Positions 8,030-16,642 of a DNA stretch of 64,000 nucleotides are shown here, piece by piece (within the stretch, counting starts at the first letter, position 1; each line of letters opens with the position of its first letter). The DNA comes from Providencia rettgeri (GTDB taxonomy: Bacteria > Pseudomonadota > Gammaproteobacteria > Enterobacterales > Enterobacteriaceae). Made by a program: the position numbers and the translations under genes. The notes below the pieces were generated by a model. That model worked only from the letters and a program-made list of their open reading frames with translations, searched no databases and was not told the DNA's origin. The DNA is taken from assembly GCF_023205015.1 (NCBI RefSeq), contig NZ_CP096258.1, forward strand, positions 4,092,001 through 4,156,000, read 5' to 3'.

Positions 8030-9538
8030 TTACGCATCGTTACCGAACCAGCAAATATTACGTGCGGCCATGATGAGCGTACCTGCTTTCTCATCATCCA
8101 GACCTTCAATATCAATCAGGTCGTCGATGCCCTGCTCAGCAAGATCTTCCAGTGTACAGATTCCACGTGTAGCCAAATTATAGGCAAGAGTATGATCCAT
8201 ACCTTCAAGATTCAACAAATCTTCTGCTGGCTGATTATCACCGAGGCTCTCTTTTTGAGCCAATTCTATTGTGGTGAGGGCCGCTTTCGCTCTTTCACGT
8301 AGAACTTCAACAGTCTCTTCATCAAGACCATCAATTTCCAGAAGTTCATTAATAGGCACGTAAGCCAGTTCTTCTAACGTCGAGAAGCCTTCTTCAACAA
8401 GTGCAGTGGCAAACTCTTCATCAATATCAAGATGCTTGGTGAATGTATCAATAGAAGCATGTGCTTCTGCCTGATGTTTTGCATTGAGCTCTTCTGCGGT
8501 CATGACATTTAATTCCCATTTGTCATCACCACGGTGTTTTTTCAGTAACTGAGCTGCCAGACGCACGTTTTGACCGTTACGCCCAATGGCTTGTGCCAAG
8601 TTACTACTTTCTACGGCAACATCCATCGTACATTTGTCTTCATCGACGACAATAGATGCAACATCAGCCGGAGCCATAGCATTAATAACGAACTGAGCTG
8701 GGTTATCATCCCATAACACAATATCAATTCTTTCGCCGCCTAGTTCACTAGAAACGGCTTGAACACGTGCGCCACGCATACCAACACAAGCACCAACTGG
8801 GTCAATACGCTTGTCATTAGTTTTTACTGCGATTTTTGCACGAGAACCTGGATCACGGGCAGCGGCTTTGATTTCAATAATTTCTTCGCCAATTTCTGGC
8901 ACTTCAATGCGGAATAATTCAATCAACATTTCAGGGCGAGAACGCGTAACAAAAAGTTGTGCGCCGCGTGCTTCAGGACGAACATCATACAGGACTCCGC
9001 GGATACGGTCACCTGGACGGAAGTTTTCACGTGGCAACATATCTTCACGCAGAATAACCGCTTCCGCATTATTGCCTAAATCTAACGTGATATTTTCACG
9101 GTTCACTTTTTTTACCTGAGCAGTGATAATTTCACCTTGTTGCTCACGGAATTGGTCAACAACCATAGCACGTTCTGCTTCGCGCACTTTTTGCACGATA
9201 ACTTGCTTAGCTGTTTGAGTGGTAATACGGTCAAATACAACAGACTCGATTTGGTCTTCGACATACTCTCCAAGCTGCAGCGCAGGATCTTCGTATTGAG
9301 CCGCTTCCAACGTAATTTCACGTGTTGGCATTGTGACTTCTTCCACAATTAACCAACGACGAAACGTGTCGAAATCACCTGATTTACGGTCAATTTCCAC
9401 ACGGACATCAATTTCTTGCTCGTATTTCTTTTTAGTCGCCGTCGCTAATGCAGTTTCCAGAGCCTCGAAGATTTTTTCACGAGGGAGGGATTTTTCGTTA
9501 GAAACCGCTTCTACAACAGCCAGAATTTCTTTATTCAT
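8030..9538 (-). CDS. nusA: Transcription termination/antitermination protein NusA
   Basis: NusA binds RNA polymerase and nascent RNA and modulates pausing, termination and antitermination. The 502-residue protein shows the N-terminal RNAP-binding domain (1-130), S1 domain (about 135-200), KH domains (about 230-345, with VGACVGMRGARVQ and AIGRNGQNVRLA) and two C-terminal acidic repeats (FATALVEEGFSTLEELAYVP and LAYNLATRGICTLEDLAEQG). E. coli NusA is 495 residues. GAGG lies eight bases before the ATG. It sits between rimP and infB. Confidence 0.98.
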   Translation of the reverse strand: MNKEILAVVEAVSNEKSLPREKIFEALETALATATKKKYEQEIDVRVEIDRKSGDFDTFRRWLIVEEVTMPTREITLEAAQYEDPALQLGEYVEDQIESVVFDRITTQTAKQVIVQKVREAERAMVVDQFREQQGEIITAQVKKVNRENITLDLGNNAEAVILREDMLPRENFRPGDRIRGVLYDVRPEARGAQLFVTRSRPEMLIELFRIEVPEIGEEIIEIKAAARDPGSRAKIAVKTNDKRIDPVGACVGMRGARVQAVSSELGGERIDIVLWDDNPAQFVINAMAPADVASIVVDEDKCTMDVAVESSNLAQAIGRNGQNVRLAAQLLKKHRGDDKWELNVMTAEELNAKHQAEAHASIDTFTKHLDIDEEFATALVEEGFSTLEELAYVPINELLEIDGLDEETVEVLRERAKAALTTIELAQKESLGDNQPAEDLLNLEGMDHTLAYNLATRGICTLEDLAEQGIDDLIDIEGLDDEKAGTLIMAARNICWFGNDA

Positions 9539-9561
9539 CCTAGTTGCCTCATTGAACTTTA

Positions 9562-10014
9562 TTAAAAGTGGGGTACCAAGTTAGCTTTCTGGATGTTGCC
9601 GAGGGCGAACACCTCATCCTTACCATCTACAGTAACCGTAATCATTTCACCGTCTATGGCCTTAATAATACCTTGCCACCTACGGCGGTTCTGCATTGCT
9701 ATACGCAAAGTCAATGCTACCTCTTCACCCATAAAACGCTCGTAATGCGCAATTGTGAATAATGGGCGCTCAAGCCCTGGTGACGAGATTTCCAGGTTAT
9801 AAATGACAGAAATTGGATCTTCAACGTCCAATACTGCACTGACCTGATGGCTGACATCAGCACAATCATCAACAGTGATGCCTTCTTCACTATCGATGAA
9901 GACACGCAGTGTCGATGTGCGACCACGGATAAACTCTAAGCCAACAAATTCAAAGCCTAGCGCCTCCACCGGTGCTGAAATCATCTCTGTTAATTTCTGT
10001 TCTAATGTGGACAA
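9562..10014 (-). CDS. rimP: Ribosome maturation factor RimP
   Basis: RimP is needed for 30S subunit maturation. I place the start at a TTG (10014), giving STLEQKLTEMISAPVEALGFE and 150 residues, the same as E. coli RimP. GGGGG lies five bases upstream of this TTG; a GTG two codons earlier would sit directly against the Shine-Dalgarno, and the longer ATG-started frame adds 21 hydrophobic residues of no known homology. It is the first protein gene of the operon, directly preceded by two terminator-like hairpins. Confidence 0.95.
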   Translation of the reverse strand: MSTLEQKLTEMISAPVEALGFEFVGLEFIRGRTSTLRVFIDSEEGITVDDCADVSHQVSAVLDVEDPISVIYNLEISSPGLERPLFTIAHYERFMGEEVALTLRIAMQNRRRWQGIIKAIDGEMITVTVDGKDEVFALGNIQKANLVPHF

Positions 10015-10030
10015 GGCCACCCCCAGACAT

Positions 10031-10052
10031 AAAAAAAGGGCTATAAAAGCCC
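10031..10052 (-). terminator. Second metY terminator / rimP leader attenuator
   Basis: On the minus strand a GGGCT-TTTAT-AGCCC hairpin is followed at once by seven T residues. It ends 17 bases before the rimP start, so it lies inside the operon leader and must be read through for rimP-nusA-infB expression. Confidence 0.65.
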
Positions 10053-10075
10053 AGTTAATTCGATTGTCAAATAAC

Positions 10076-10097
10076 AAAAAACCCCGAAATTCGGGGC
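10076..10097 (-). terminator. First terminator between tRNA-fMet and rimP
   Basis: CCCCGAA/TTCGGGG stem with a one-base loop on the plus strand reading (longer loop is unlikely), followed on the minus strand by TTTTTTG. With the hairpin at 10031-10052 it forms a tandem terminator pair between the tRNA and rimP. Confidence 0.8.
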
Positions 10098-10266
10098 TTT
10101 ATGCAACTGGACCCTGTAGTGCACGGGTTCACCATATTCTTATTATACCTGTAAAATCTAGAGAAATCGATGAGAAATTTTGAGAGCTATTAGATAACTA
10201 CACTTGATTACTACACCGGATAACTACTATAGACCACGATACTGACAAGGTATGTTGAATAAGAAA

Positions 10267-10343
<77 letters not shown>

Positions 10344-10359
10344 TTCGAAAACGTGTCAT

Positions 10360-10388
10360 ATTCTACACAGATAACCTGTAAATCACAA
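10360..10388 (-). promoter_or_regulatory. metY-rimP-nusA-infB operon promoter
   Basis: On the minus strand TTGTGA (10383-10388) and TAGAAT (10360-10365) are spaced by exactly 17 bp. Transcription would begin near 10353, about ten bases before the mature tRNA 5' end. Confidence 0.6.
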
Positions 10389-10402
10389 GCCATCTTAAAT
10401 AA

Positions 10403-10492
10403 TGGTGCCGAGGACGGGACTTGAACCCGTACGCCCGTTTTGTAGGCACTACCACCTCAAGGTAGCGTGTATACCAATTTCACCACCTCGGC
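10403..10492 (-). tRNA. leuU: tRNA-Leu(GAG)
   Basis: A 90-nt class II tRNA with encoded CCA, acceptor stem GCCGAGG/CCTCGGC, anticodon GAG (CTTGAGGT context) and a long variable arm, matching E. coli leuU. It lies between secG and tRNA-fMet. In E. coli leuU and metY are separated by argG and yhbX; here only 59 bp separate the two tRNAs. Confidence 0.97.
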
Positions 10493-10503
10493 ACTGAGGC
10501 GAG

Positions 10504-10531
10504 GTTATCAATACTTAATCAATAACCTCAA
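10504..10531 (-). promoter_or_regulatory. Candidate leuU promoter inside an inverted repeat
   Basis: On the minus strand TTGAGG (10526-10531), 16 bp, then GATAAC (10504-10509), placing a start a few bases before the tRNA. The same DNA is a perfect 8-bp inverted repeat (10501-10508 with 10522-10529), which could instead be a weak hairpin between secG and the tRNA. Confidence 0.35.
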
Positions 10532-10607
10532 ATTTTAACTTCTTACTCATCGCTGAGTTTACTACTTAATGATGGCATTAGTCGCCTTCATTCGGGATCT
10601 TTCACAC

Positions 10608-10952
10608 TTAACGAGGAATGTCGCTCGTTGGTGTAGCTGGTGCCGCCGGAACGTCTGTTGGTTGCTCGACTTTAGTAGGTTCACTAATGTTTTCCCACTT
10701 ACTACCACTACCAGTTCCGTACTTGTTGGCAGTCATGTTGCCAAGTATTAAACTGATGATGAAAAACACAGCAGCCAAGATCCCAGTCATACGGGTCATG
10801 AAGTTACCTGAACCCGATGAACCAAACAGTGTTGCAGAAGCGCCCGCACCGAATGATGCTCCCATGTCAGCACCTTTACCTTGCTGTAACATGATCAGAG
10901 CAATAAGCCCGATAGCCGCTAGCAAGAATATAATTAAAAGAGCTACATACAT
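10608..10952 (-). CDS. secG: Preprotein translocase subunit SecG
   Basis: SecG is the small non-essential subunit of the SecYEG channel and aids translocation. The 114-residue product has two membrane segments (about 2-22 and 55-74), the conserved cytoplasmic loop GKGADMGASFGAGASATLFGSSG shared by the family (about 26-50) and a polar P/T-rich tail ending TSDIPR. E. coli SecG is 110 residues. AGGT precedes the ATG. A CATAGC-ATTAC-GCTATG hairpin (10978-10994) lies in its leader. Confidence 0.97.
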   Translation of the reverse strand: MYVALLIIFLLAAIGLIALIMLQQGKGADMGASFGAGASATLFGSSGSGNFMTRMTGILAAVFFIISLILGNMTANKYGTGSGSKWENISEPTKVEQPTDVPAAPATPTSDIPR

Positions 10953-11172
10953 TTGAGTTACCTATTCAGTTGCGGTGCATAGCGTAATGCTATGACCTTT
11001 ATCACTGCACACCTACTCATTTCGACCGTGAAGAAACACTCTTACGGGATTGAGCAGGTGCGAATACTAACCAAAGCTGAGCAGACAAGCAAGTCTATTT
11101 TAACTCCATTTGATTATTTGCAGAAAAAAACAACAAATCATCAAAATATTGCTCAGCTTCCCCAATAACAAC

Positions 11173-12510
11173 TTAGCCAGCTGCTTTTACAGCATCAGCA
11201 ATGCGGTTTGCCATTGCAGTCACATCAGCTTCGTTTTCACCTTCAACCATGACTCGGATTAACGGTTCTGTTCCTGATTTTCTTAGTAACACACGGCCTT
11301 TTCCTGCCAATTGTTTTTCAACCTCTTCGTTTGCAGCAACGACCCCATCACTCTGTAATGGGTCGTGTTGACCTTTGAAACGAACATTGACTAACACTTG
11401 AGGCAATAATTTCATGCCACTACATAAGTCATGCAAACTCATATGGTTGCGTACCATCGCACTTAATACCTGCAAGCCCGCAACAATACCGTCGCCGGTA
11501 GTCGTTTTATCTAATAAAATCACGTGACCTGAGTTTTCAGCCCCCATGCGCCAGCCTTTTTCCTGTAATTTTTCGAGCACATAGCGGTCGCCCACTTTTG
11601 CACGCTCGAAAGGAATTCCTAGCTGTTTTAGAGCGATTTCTAACCCCATATTACTCATTAATGTTCCCACTACGCCGCCTTTAAGCTGGCCTTGACGTAG
11701 CGCTTCACGAGCAATAATAAAGAGAATTTGATCACCATCGACTTTTTCACCGAGGTGGTCGACCATAATAATGCGGTCACCGTCACCATCAAATGCTAAA
11801 CCGACGTGGGCTTTTTCTTCTAATACTTTTTGTTGTAGTTGACGAACATCCGTTGCACCACATTCTTCATTAATGTTGATCCCGTTCGGATCGCAACCAA
11901 TAGTGATGACTTCAGCCCCTAATTCACGGAACACATTTGGTGCGATGTGGTACGTCGCTCCGTTTGCACAGTCAATCACAATCTTTAAACTCGCCAAACT
12001 TTGTTCGTTCGGGAATGTGCCTTTGCAGAATTCAATGTAACGTCCGGCAGCATCTACAATACGGTTTGCACGACCTAACTCAGCCGACTCAACGCAGGTA
12101 ATCGGTTTTTCCATTTCAGCTTCAATGGCTTCTTCCACTTCATCTGGCAGCTTAGTTCCATCAATTGAGAAGAATTTAATCCCATTATCATAATATGGGT
12201 TATGAGATGCAGAAATCACAATCCCTGCTTCTGCACGGAAAGTGCGTGTTAAATAAGCGACTGCAGGGGTTGGCATTGGGCCTGTGAAAGAGGCAGATAG
12301 ACCTGCTGCTGCTAAGCCCGCTTCTAATGAAGATTCCAACATATAGCCAGAAATACGCGTATCTTTACCAATGATAATTTTACGTGAGCCATGACGTGCA
12401 AGGACTTTTCCTGCCGCCCAACCTAATTTTAAAACAAAATCAGGGGTAATTGGGCTATCACCCACTTTGCCACGAATACCATCAGTACCAAAATATTTAC
12501 GGTCGCTCAT
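11173..12510 (-). CDS. glmM: Phosphoglucosamine mutase GlmM
   Basis: Converts glucosamine-6-phosphate to glucosamine-1-phosphate for UDP-GlcNAc synthesis (peptidoglycan and LPS). The active phosphoserine is Ser102 in the block VISASHNPYYDNGIK; the metal loop DGDGDR (about 241-246) and the C-terminal phosphate-binding LRKSGTEPLIRVM are intact. Length 445, as in E. coli. It starts four bases after the folP stop, so folP and glmM form one transcription unit. Confidence 0.98.
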   Translation of the reverse strand: MSDRKYFGTDGIRGKVGDSPITPDFVLKLGWAAGKVLARHGSRKIIIGKDTRISGYMLESSLEAGLAAAGLSASFTGPMPTPAVAYLTRTFRAEAGIVISASHNPYYDNGIKFFSIDGTKLPDEVEEAIEAEMEKPITCVESAELGRANRIVDAAGRYIEFCKGTFPNEQSLASLKIVIDCANGATYHIAPNVFRELGAEVITIGCDPNGININEECGATDVRQLQQKVLEEKAHVGLAFDGDGDRIIMVDHLGEKVDGDQILFIIAREALRQGQLKGGVVGTLMSNMGLEIALKQLGIPFERAKVGDRYVLEKLQEKGWRMGAENSGHVILLDKTTTGDGIVAGLQVLSAMVRNHMSLHDLCSGMKLLPQVLVNVRFKGQHDPLQSDGVVAANEEVEKQLAGKGRVLLRKSGTEPLIRVMVEGENEADVTAMANRIADAVKAAG

Positions 12511-12514
12511 ACGC

Positions 12515-13351
12515 TTATTTTTCCTTTTCTGACAGAGTCATCTGTACCACTTGCATCGCTTGCACGGTTTCTTTGACATCATGAACTCGAATGATGTGCG
12601 CACCTTGCATCGCAGCAATCACTGCACAAGTTAGGCTGCCGGCGAGGCGCTCTTGCGGTGGAACATTTAATAATTGTCCAATCATAGATTTACGTGACAT
12701 CCCTGCCAATAGCGGTAGTCCGAAATTATGAAATTGTTCTAAGTTTGCCAATAACTGGTAATTATGCGACAAGTTTTTGCCAAAGCCAAAGCCTGGATCA
12801 AGGATAATTTGCTGTCTATCTATGCCTGCAGTCACGCATCGGGTGATTTCAGTGTTAAGATAGTCTTTTACTTCACGCACCACATTTTCATAATTCGGTG
12901 CTTCTTGCATTGTCCTTGGCTGACCTTGCATATGCATAATACATACGGGTAAACCTGTTTTCGCAGCGACGTCTAGTGCATCCGGCTCATGAAGCGAGCG
13001 AATATCATTGATGATATGCATGCCTGCATTTGCGGCTTCCGCCATGACTAGTGCTTTAGATGTATCGACTGAAATCCACACATCAAAACGTTGCGCTATC
13101 GCTTCAACCACGGGGATAACCCTATCAAGTTCCTCATTCACAGAAACTTCGGCAGCGCCAGGGCGGGTTGATTCGCCACCAATATCAATGATAGCCGCAC
13201 CGTGTTGGACCATTTTGGCCACATATTCAAGCGCATCCTGATAACGATTATGAGTGCCACCATCTGAAAATGAATCAGGAGTAACATTCAAAATCCCCAT
13301 CACCTTAGGCGTTGATAAGTCAAGGACACTGCCTCTCGCTTTGATCTGCAT
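12515..13351 (-). CDS. folP: Dihydropteroate synthase
   Basis: Joins p-aminobenzoate to 6-hydroxymethyl-dihydropterin pyrophosphate in folate synthesis and is the sulfonamide target. Conserved blocks are GILNVTPDSFSDGG (about 19-32), IDIGGESTRPGA (about 56-67), DPGFGFGKN (about 185-193) and RVHDVKETVQA near the C-terminus. Length 278. It follows ftsH past a strong terminator, so it may need read-through or its own promoter, and is directly followed by glmM. Confidence 0.97.
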   Translation of the reverse strand: MQIKARGSVLDLSTPKVMGILNVTPDSFSDGGTHNRYQDALEYVAKMVQHGAAIIDIGGESTRPGAAEVSVNEELDRVIPVVEAIAQRFDVWISVDTSKALVMAEAANAGMHIINDIRSLHEPDALDVAAKTGLPVCIMHMQGQPRTMQEAPNYENVVREVKDYLNTEITRCVTAGIDRQQIILDPGFGFGKNLSHNYQLLANLEQFHNFGLPLLAGMSRKSMIGQLLNVPPQERLAGSLTCAVIAAMQGAHIIRVHDVKETVQAMQVVQMTLSEKEK

Positions 13352-13369
13352 TGTTATTTTTCCTTAACG

Positions 13370-13398
13370 AAAAAAACCCCAGCGAACTGGGGTCTTCG
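13370..13398 (-). terminator. ftsH terminator
   Basis: ACCCCAG/CTGGGGT hairpin followed on the minus strand by seven T residues, placed between the ftsH stop and folP start. Confidence 0.85.
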
Positions 13399-13416
13399 TA
13401 TTTTATTTACGACCGC

Positions 13417-15417
13417 TTATTGTGGCTTGCTGTCGTTATTGTCTGATGGGTTTGATTCATCAGCATTATTACTATTATCTGTCTTATTTGCTTCTTCAGT
13501 ACTGTTTTTCGGCTCTTCAGATTGAGGTTTTTCAGCTGCGTTTGCTGCACCTTTACCAAATGTACCGGTCACATTACTGACTTTTTTGTCTTCATCCCAA
13601 CCTGCAGGCTCACGAACTGGCCGACGATTCATTAAATCATCAATCATTGGCATATCGATAGTTTCATATTTTAACAATGCATCTTTCGTTGCATGTAGAA
13701 TATCGATATTGTCTTCCAACGTTTTGTAAGCCAGTTGGTAACAGTAGTCTAAAATCTTCTTAATTTCTTCATCAACAATACGTGCTGTTTCATCAGAAAT
13801 TCCAGAACCATTACCTGAAGAACGACCTAAGAACGCAGGGCCCTCTTCTTTCGAGTATTGCATTGGACCTAAACGGTCTGAGAAGCCCCATTGCGTTACC
13901 ATGTTACGTGCAGTATTGGTTGCGAACTGAATATCGGAAGAAGCCCCCGTAGTGACTTTATCACGCCCATAAATCAGTTCTTCGGCAATACGACCTGCAT
14001 AGGCTGTTGCAATCATACCTTCAAGTTTCAAGCGACTACGACTAACTTCATCACCTTCAGGTAAAAAGAATGCTACACCCAGTGCTTGGCCACGAGGAAC
14101 AATGGTAACTTTGTGAACAGGGTCATGTTCAGGCATTAAATGACCGACAATCATATGGCCACCTTCATGGTAAGCCGTTGATTCTTTTTGTTCTTCGGTC
14201 ATCATCAGAGAGCGACGCTCTGCACCCATCCAAATTTTGTCACGCGCTTTTTCGAATTCCACCATGGAAACAACACGCATATTTGCACGTGCAGCAAATA
14301 ATGCAGCTTCGTTAACCAAGTTCGCCAATTCAGCACCTGAGAAGCCCGGTGTTGCGCGTGCAAGAATGAAAGTATCCACATTTGGGTCGATAGGAACACG
14401 ACGCATATGCACTTTCAGAATTTGTTCACGACCGCGAACGTCTGGTAAGCCAACGACTACCTGACGGTCAAAACGACCTGGACGTAATAAAGCAGGGTCA
14501 AGTACGTCAGCACGGTTAGTTGCTGCGATTACAATGATCCCCTCATTACCTTCGAAACCGTCCATCTCAACCAGCATTTGGTTCAGTGTTTGCTCACGCT
14601 CATCGTGACCACCACCAAGACCTGCACCACGTTGACGACCTACTGCATCAATCTCATCAATAAAGATGATACAAGGCGCTGCTTTTTTCGCTTGTTCGAA
14701 CATATCACGAACACGAGAAGCACCAACCCCCACAAACATTTCCACGAAGTCTGAACCGGAAATAGTAAAGAATGGGACTTTAGCTTCACCTGCGATAGCC
14801 TTCGCCAGTAAGGTTTTACCTGTACCAGGAGGCCCTACCATCAGGACGCCTTTGGGAATTTTACCACCAAGTTTTTGGAAACGAGCAGGTTCACGCAGAA
14901 ACTCTACGATTTCGCCCACTTCTTCTTTGGCTTCATCACACCCAGCAACGTCCGCAAATGTAGTTTTGATCTGATCTTCTGTCAGCATGCGGGCTTTACT
15001 TTTGCCAAATGACATTGCCCCCTTGCCGCCACCGCCTTGCATCTGGCGCATGAAGAAAATCCAGACACCAATCAACAGAAGCATTGGGAACCAGGAAATA
15101 AAAATAGATGTCAGTAAGCTAGGTTCTTCTGGTGGTTCACCAACAACCGTCACATGCTTATTCAGCAAAGTATCTAACAGCTTCTCATCCTGCATAGGAA
15201 GATAAGTTGTATAGCGGCTATTATCAGCCTTTCTGACGTTAAGTTCACGACCGGTGATACGAACTTCACGTACCTGATCCTGGGCTAACTCATTGATAAA
15301 CGTTGAATAATCAACTCTGCGACTATTCGAATCGCTTGGGCCAAAACTCTGGAACAAGGACATCAGAACAACTGCGATGACTAACCAGAGAATCAGGTTT
15401 TTCGCCATGTCACTCAA
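13417..15417 (-). CDS. ftsH: ATP-dependent zinc metalloprotease FtsH
   Basis: An inner-membrane AAA+ protease that degrades LpxC, sigma-32 and misassembled membrane proteins. It has two membrane spans (about 7-25 and 103-123), Walker A GPPGTGKT (195-202), Walker B FIDE (252-255), second region of homology around RPGRFDR, and the zinc motif HEGGH (417-421), where the usual family sequence is HEAGH. The 666-residue length exceeds E. coli (644) through an N/S/D/E/K-rich C-terminal tail from about 630. The start is a TTG at 15417 with GAGG eight bases upstream; an in-frame ATG at 15408 (MAKNLILW, the E. coli annotated start) is the alternative. It follows rlmE after 48 bp. Confidence 0.98.
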   Translation of the reverse strand: MSDMAKNLILWLVIAVVLMSLFQSFGPSDSNSRRVDYSTFINELAQDQVREVRITGRELNVRKADNSRYTTYLPMQDEKLLDTLLNKHVTVVGEPPEEPSLLTSIFISWFPMLLLIGVWIFFMRQMQGGGGKGAMSFGKSKARMLTEDQIKTTFADVAGCDEAKEEVGEIVEFLREPARFQKLGGKIPKGVLMVGPPGTGKTLLAKAIAGEAKVPFFTISGSDFVEMFVGVGASRVRDMFEQAKKAAPCIIFIDEIDAVGRQRGAGLGGGHDEREQTLNQMLVEMDGFEGNEGIIVIAATNRADVLDPALLRPGRFDRQVVVGLPDVRGREQILKVHMRRVPIDPNVDTFILARATPGFSGAELANLVNEAALFAARANMRVVSMVEFEKARDKIWMGAERRSLMMTEEQKESTAYHEGGHMIVGHLMPEHDPVHKVTIVPRGQALGVAFFLPEGDEVSRSRLKLEGMIATAYAGRIAEELIYGRDKVTTGASSDIQFATNTARNMVTQWGFSDRLGPMQYSKEEGPAFLGRSSGNGSGISDETARIVDEEIKKILDYCYQLAYKTLEDNIDILHATKDALLKYETIDMPMIDDLMNRRPVREPAGWDEDKKVSNVTGTFGKGAANAAEKPQSEEPKNSTEEANKTDNSNNADESNPSDNNDSKPQ

Positions 15418-15465
15418 GGGATTAACCTCATATTACAACTGTGTTAACAAATAACGCTCAGGGTA

Positions 15466-16095
15466 CTATAGTTTTAGCCCTGTCGCTACAATGTATACTT
15501 CACGCGATCGTGCCCGCGAAGATTCAGGTTTACGAACTTTTACTTTCGTAAACAGGGAGCGGATATCCCTAAGGTAATCGTCAAAGCCTTCTCCCTGAAA
15601 CACTTTAACAATGAAACTTCCCCCAGGAGCCAATACAGAACGGCACATATCCAATGCTAATTCAACTAGATACATAGAGCGAGGAATATCAACCGCTGGT
15701 GTCCCACTCATATTTGGCGCCATGTCAGACATGACCACCTGTACTTTTTTGTCGCCAACGCGTTCTAACAAAGCGGCGAGAACGGCTTCATCGCGAAAAT
15801 CCCCTTGCAGGAAATCAACACCAACGATTGGGTCCATCGGCAATAAGTCACAAGCAATAACCCGCCCATTATGACCTATTTGGCTAACAACGTATTGCGA
15901 CCAACCACCAGGGGCTGCTCCTAAATCAACAACGGTCATACCTGGTTTAAAAATTTTATCACCTTGCTGGATTTCCTCCAGCTTAAACCATGCACGTGAG
16001 CGTAGCCCTTTTTTTTGTGCTTGCTGAACATATTTATCACTAAAATGCTCTTGCAACCAGCGACTTGAGCTTGCCGAACGTTTTTTATTGGCCAT
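15466..16095 (-). CDS. rlmE: 23S rRNA (uridine(2552)-2'-O)-methyltransferase RlmE
   Basis: Heat-shock methyltransferase (FtsJ/RrmJ) that 2'-O-methylates U2552 in the ribosomal A-loop late in 50S assembly. The SAM-binding motif VDLGAAPGGWSQY (about 58-70) and the K-D-K-E catalytic set (Lys in RSRAWFKLEEIQ, Asp in MSDMAPNMSG, Lys in FIVKVFQGEG, Glu in RSREVYIV) are all present. 209 residues, the same as E. coli. The ATG at 16095 is chosen over a TTG four codons earlier. It is cotranscribed with ftsH from a sigma-32-type promoter. Confidence 0.97.
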   Translation of the reverse strand: MANKKRSASSSRWLQEHFSDKYVQQAQKKGLRSRAWFKLEEIQQGDKIFKPGMTVVDLGAAPGGWSQYVVSQIGHNGRVIACDLLPMDPIVGVDFLQGDFRDEAVLAALLERVGDKKVQVVMSDMAPNMSGTPAVDIPRSMYLVELALDMCRSVLAPGGSFIVKVFQGEGFDDYLRDIRSLFTKVKVRKPESSRARSREVYIVATGLKL

Positions 16096-16181
16096 TGTGC
16101 TTTCCAACTATACTAAAAGAACTTCACCTAACTTGCTGCTTCTTTACCACCAAAAAGATATAATTGATGGTGATAGATATC

Positions 16182-16209
16182 AGATGGCGGTAGAATAAGC
16201 CATTTTCAA
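16182..16209 (-). promoter_or_regulatory. Sigma-32 (heat shock) promoter for rlmE-ftsH
   Basis: On the minus strand TTGAAA (16204-16209), 14 bp, then CGCCATCT (16182-16189), a 7 of 8 match to the RpoH -10 CCCCATNT. Transcription would start near 16175, about 80 nt before rlmE. In E. coli the rlmE-ftsH pair is known to be heat-induced. Confidence 0.65.
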
Positions 16210-16230
16210 TACTAACCAAGCAAAAAATCA

Positions 16231-16524
16231 ATGAATCTTAATAAAAAACAAATTCAGCACCTAAAAAGTCTCGCTCACCACTTAAACCCTGTTGTTATGA
16301 TCGGCAACAATGGTTTAACCGAAGGTGTTTTAGCTGAGATTGAACTCTCATTAGCGCATCATGAGCTTATCAAAGTCAAGATCGCAGGCGAAGACCGCGA
16401 TACTAAAAATTTGATCGCTGATGCGATTGTTCGCGAAACTGGTGCAGTAAATGTACAAATCATCGGTAAAATTCTTGTTATCTACCGTCCTTCGGCAGAC
16501 CGCAAAATCATTTTACCTAAATAA
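16231..16524 (+). CDS. yhbY: CRM-domain ribosome assembly RNA-binding protein YhbY
   Basis: A small single-domain CRS1-YhbY (CRM) RNA-binding protein associated with 50S precursors. The 97-residue length matches E. coli, and the conserved GNNGLTEGVLAEIELSLAHH and HELIKVKIAGEDR regions are present. It is transcribed divergently from rlmE, sharing a short control region in which a plus-strand TAGAAT (16191-16196) may be its -10 box. Confidence 0.93.
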   Translation: MNLNKKQIQHLKSLAHHLNPVVMIGNNGLTEGVLAEIELSLAHHELIKVKIAGEDRDTKNLIADAIVRETGAVNVQIIGKILVIYRPSADRKIILPK

Positions 16525-16574
16525 TCCCCCATCATTTATATAAAAATGCCATTGAAAGCATGTTTTATATGGTG

Positions 16575-16598
16575 AAAAAGGCCGCCTGCGGCCTTTTT
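16575..16598. terminator. Bidirectional terminator between yhbY and greA
   Basis: AAAAAGGCCGC-CT-GCGGCCTTTTT hairpin; A- and T-runs on both sides make it usable from either strand by the convergent genes yhbY and greA. Confidence 0.88.
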
Positions 16599-16642
16599 CT
16601 TTAAATCAGGGAAATAATATAACCAATTCAGGCAAATAGGAA

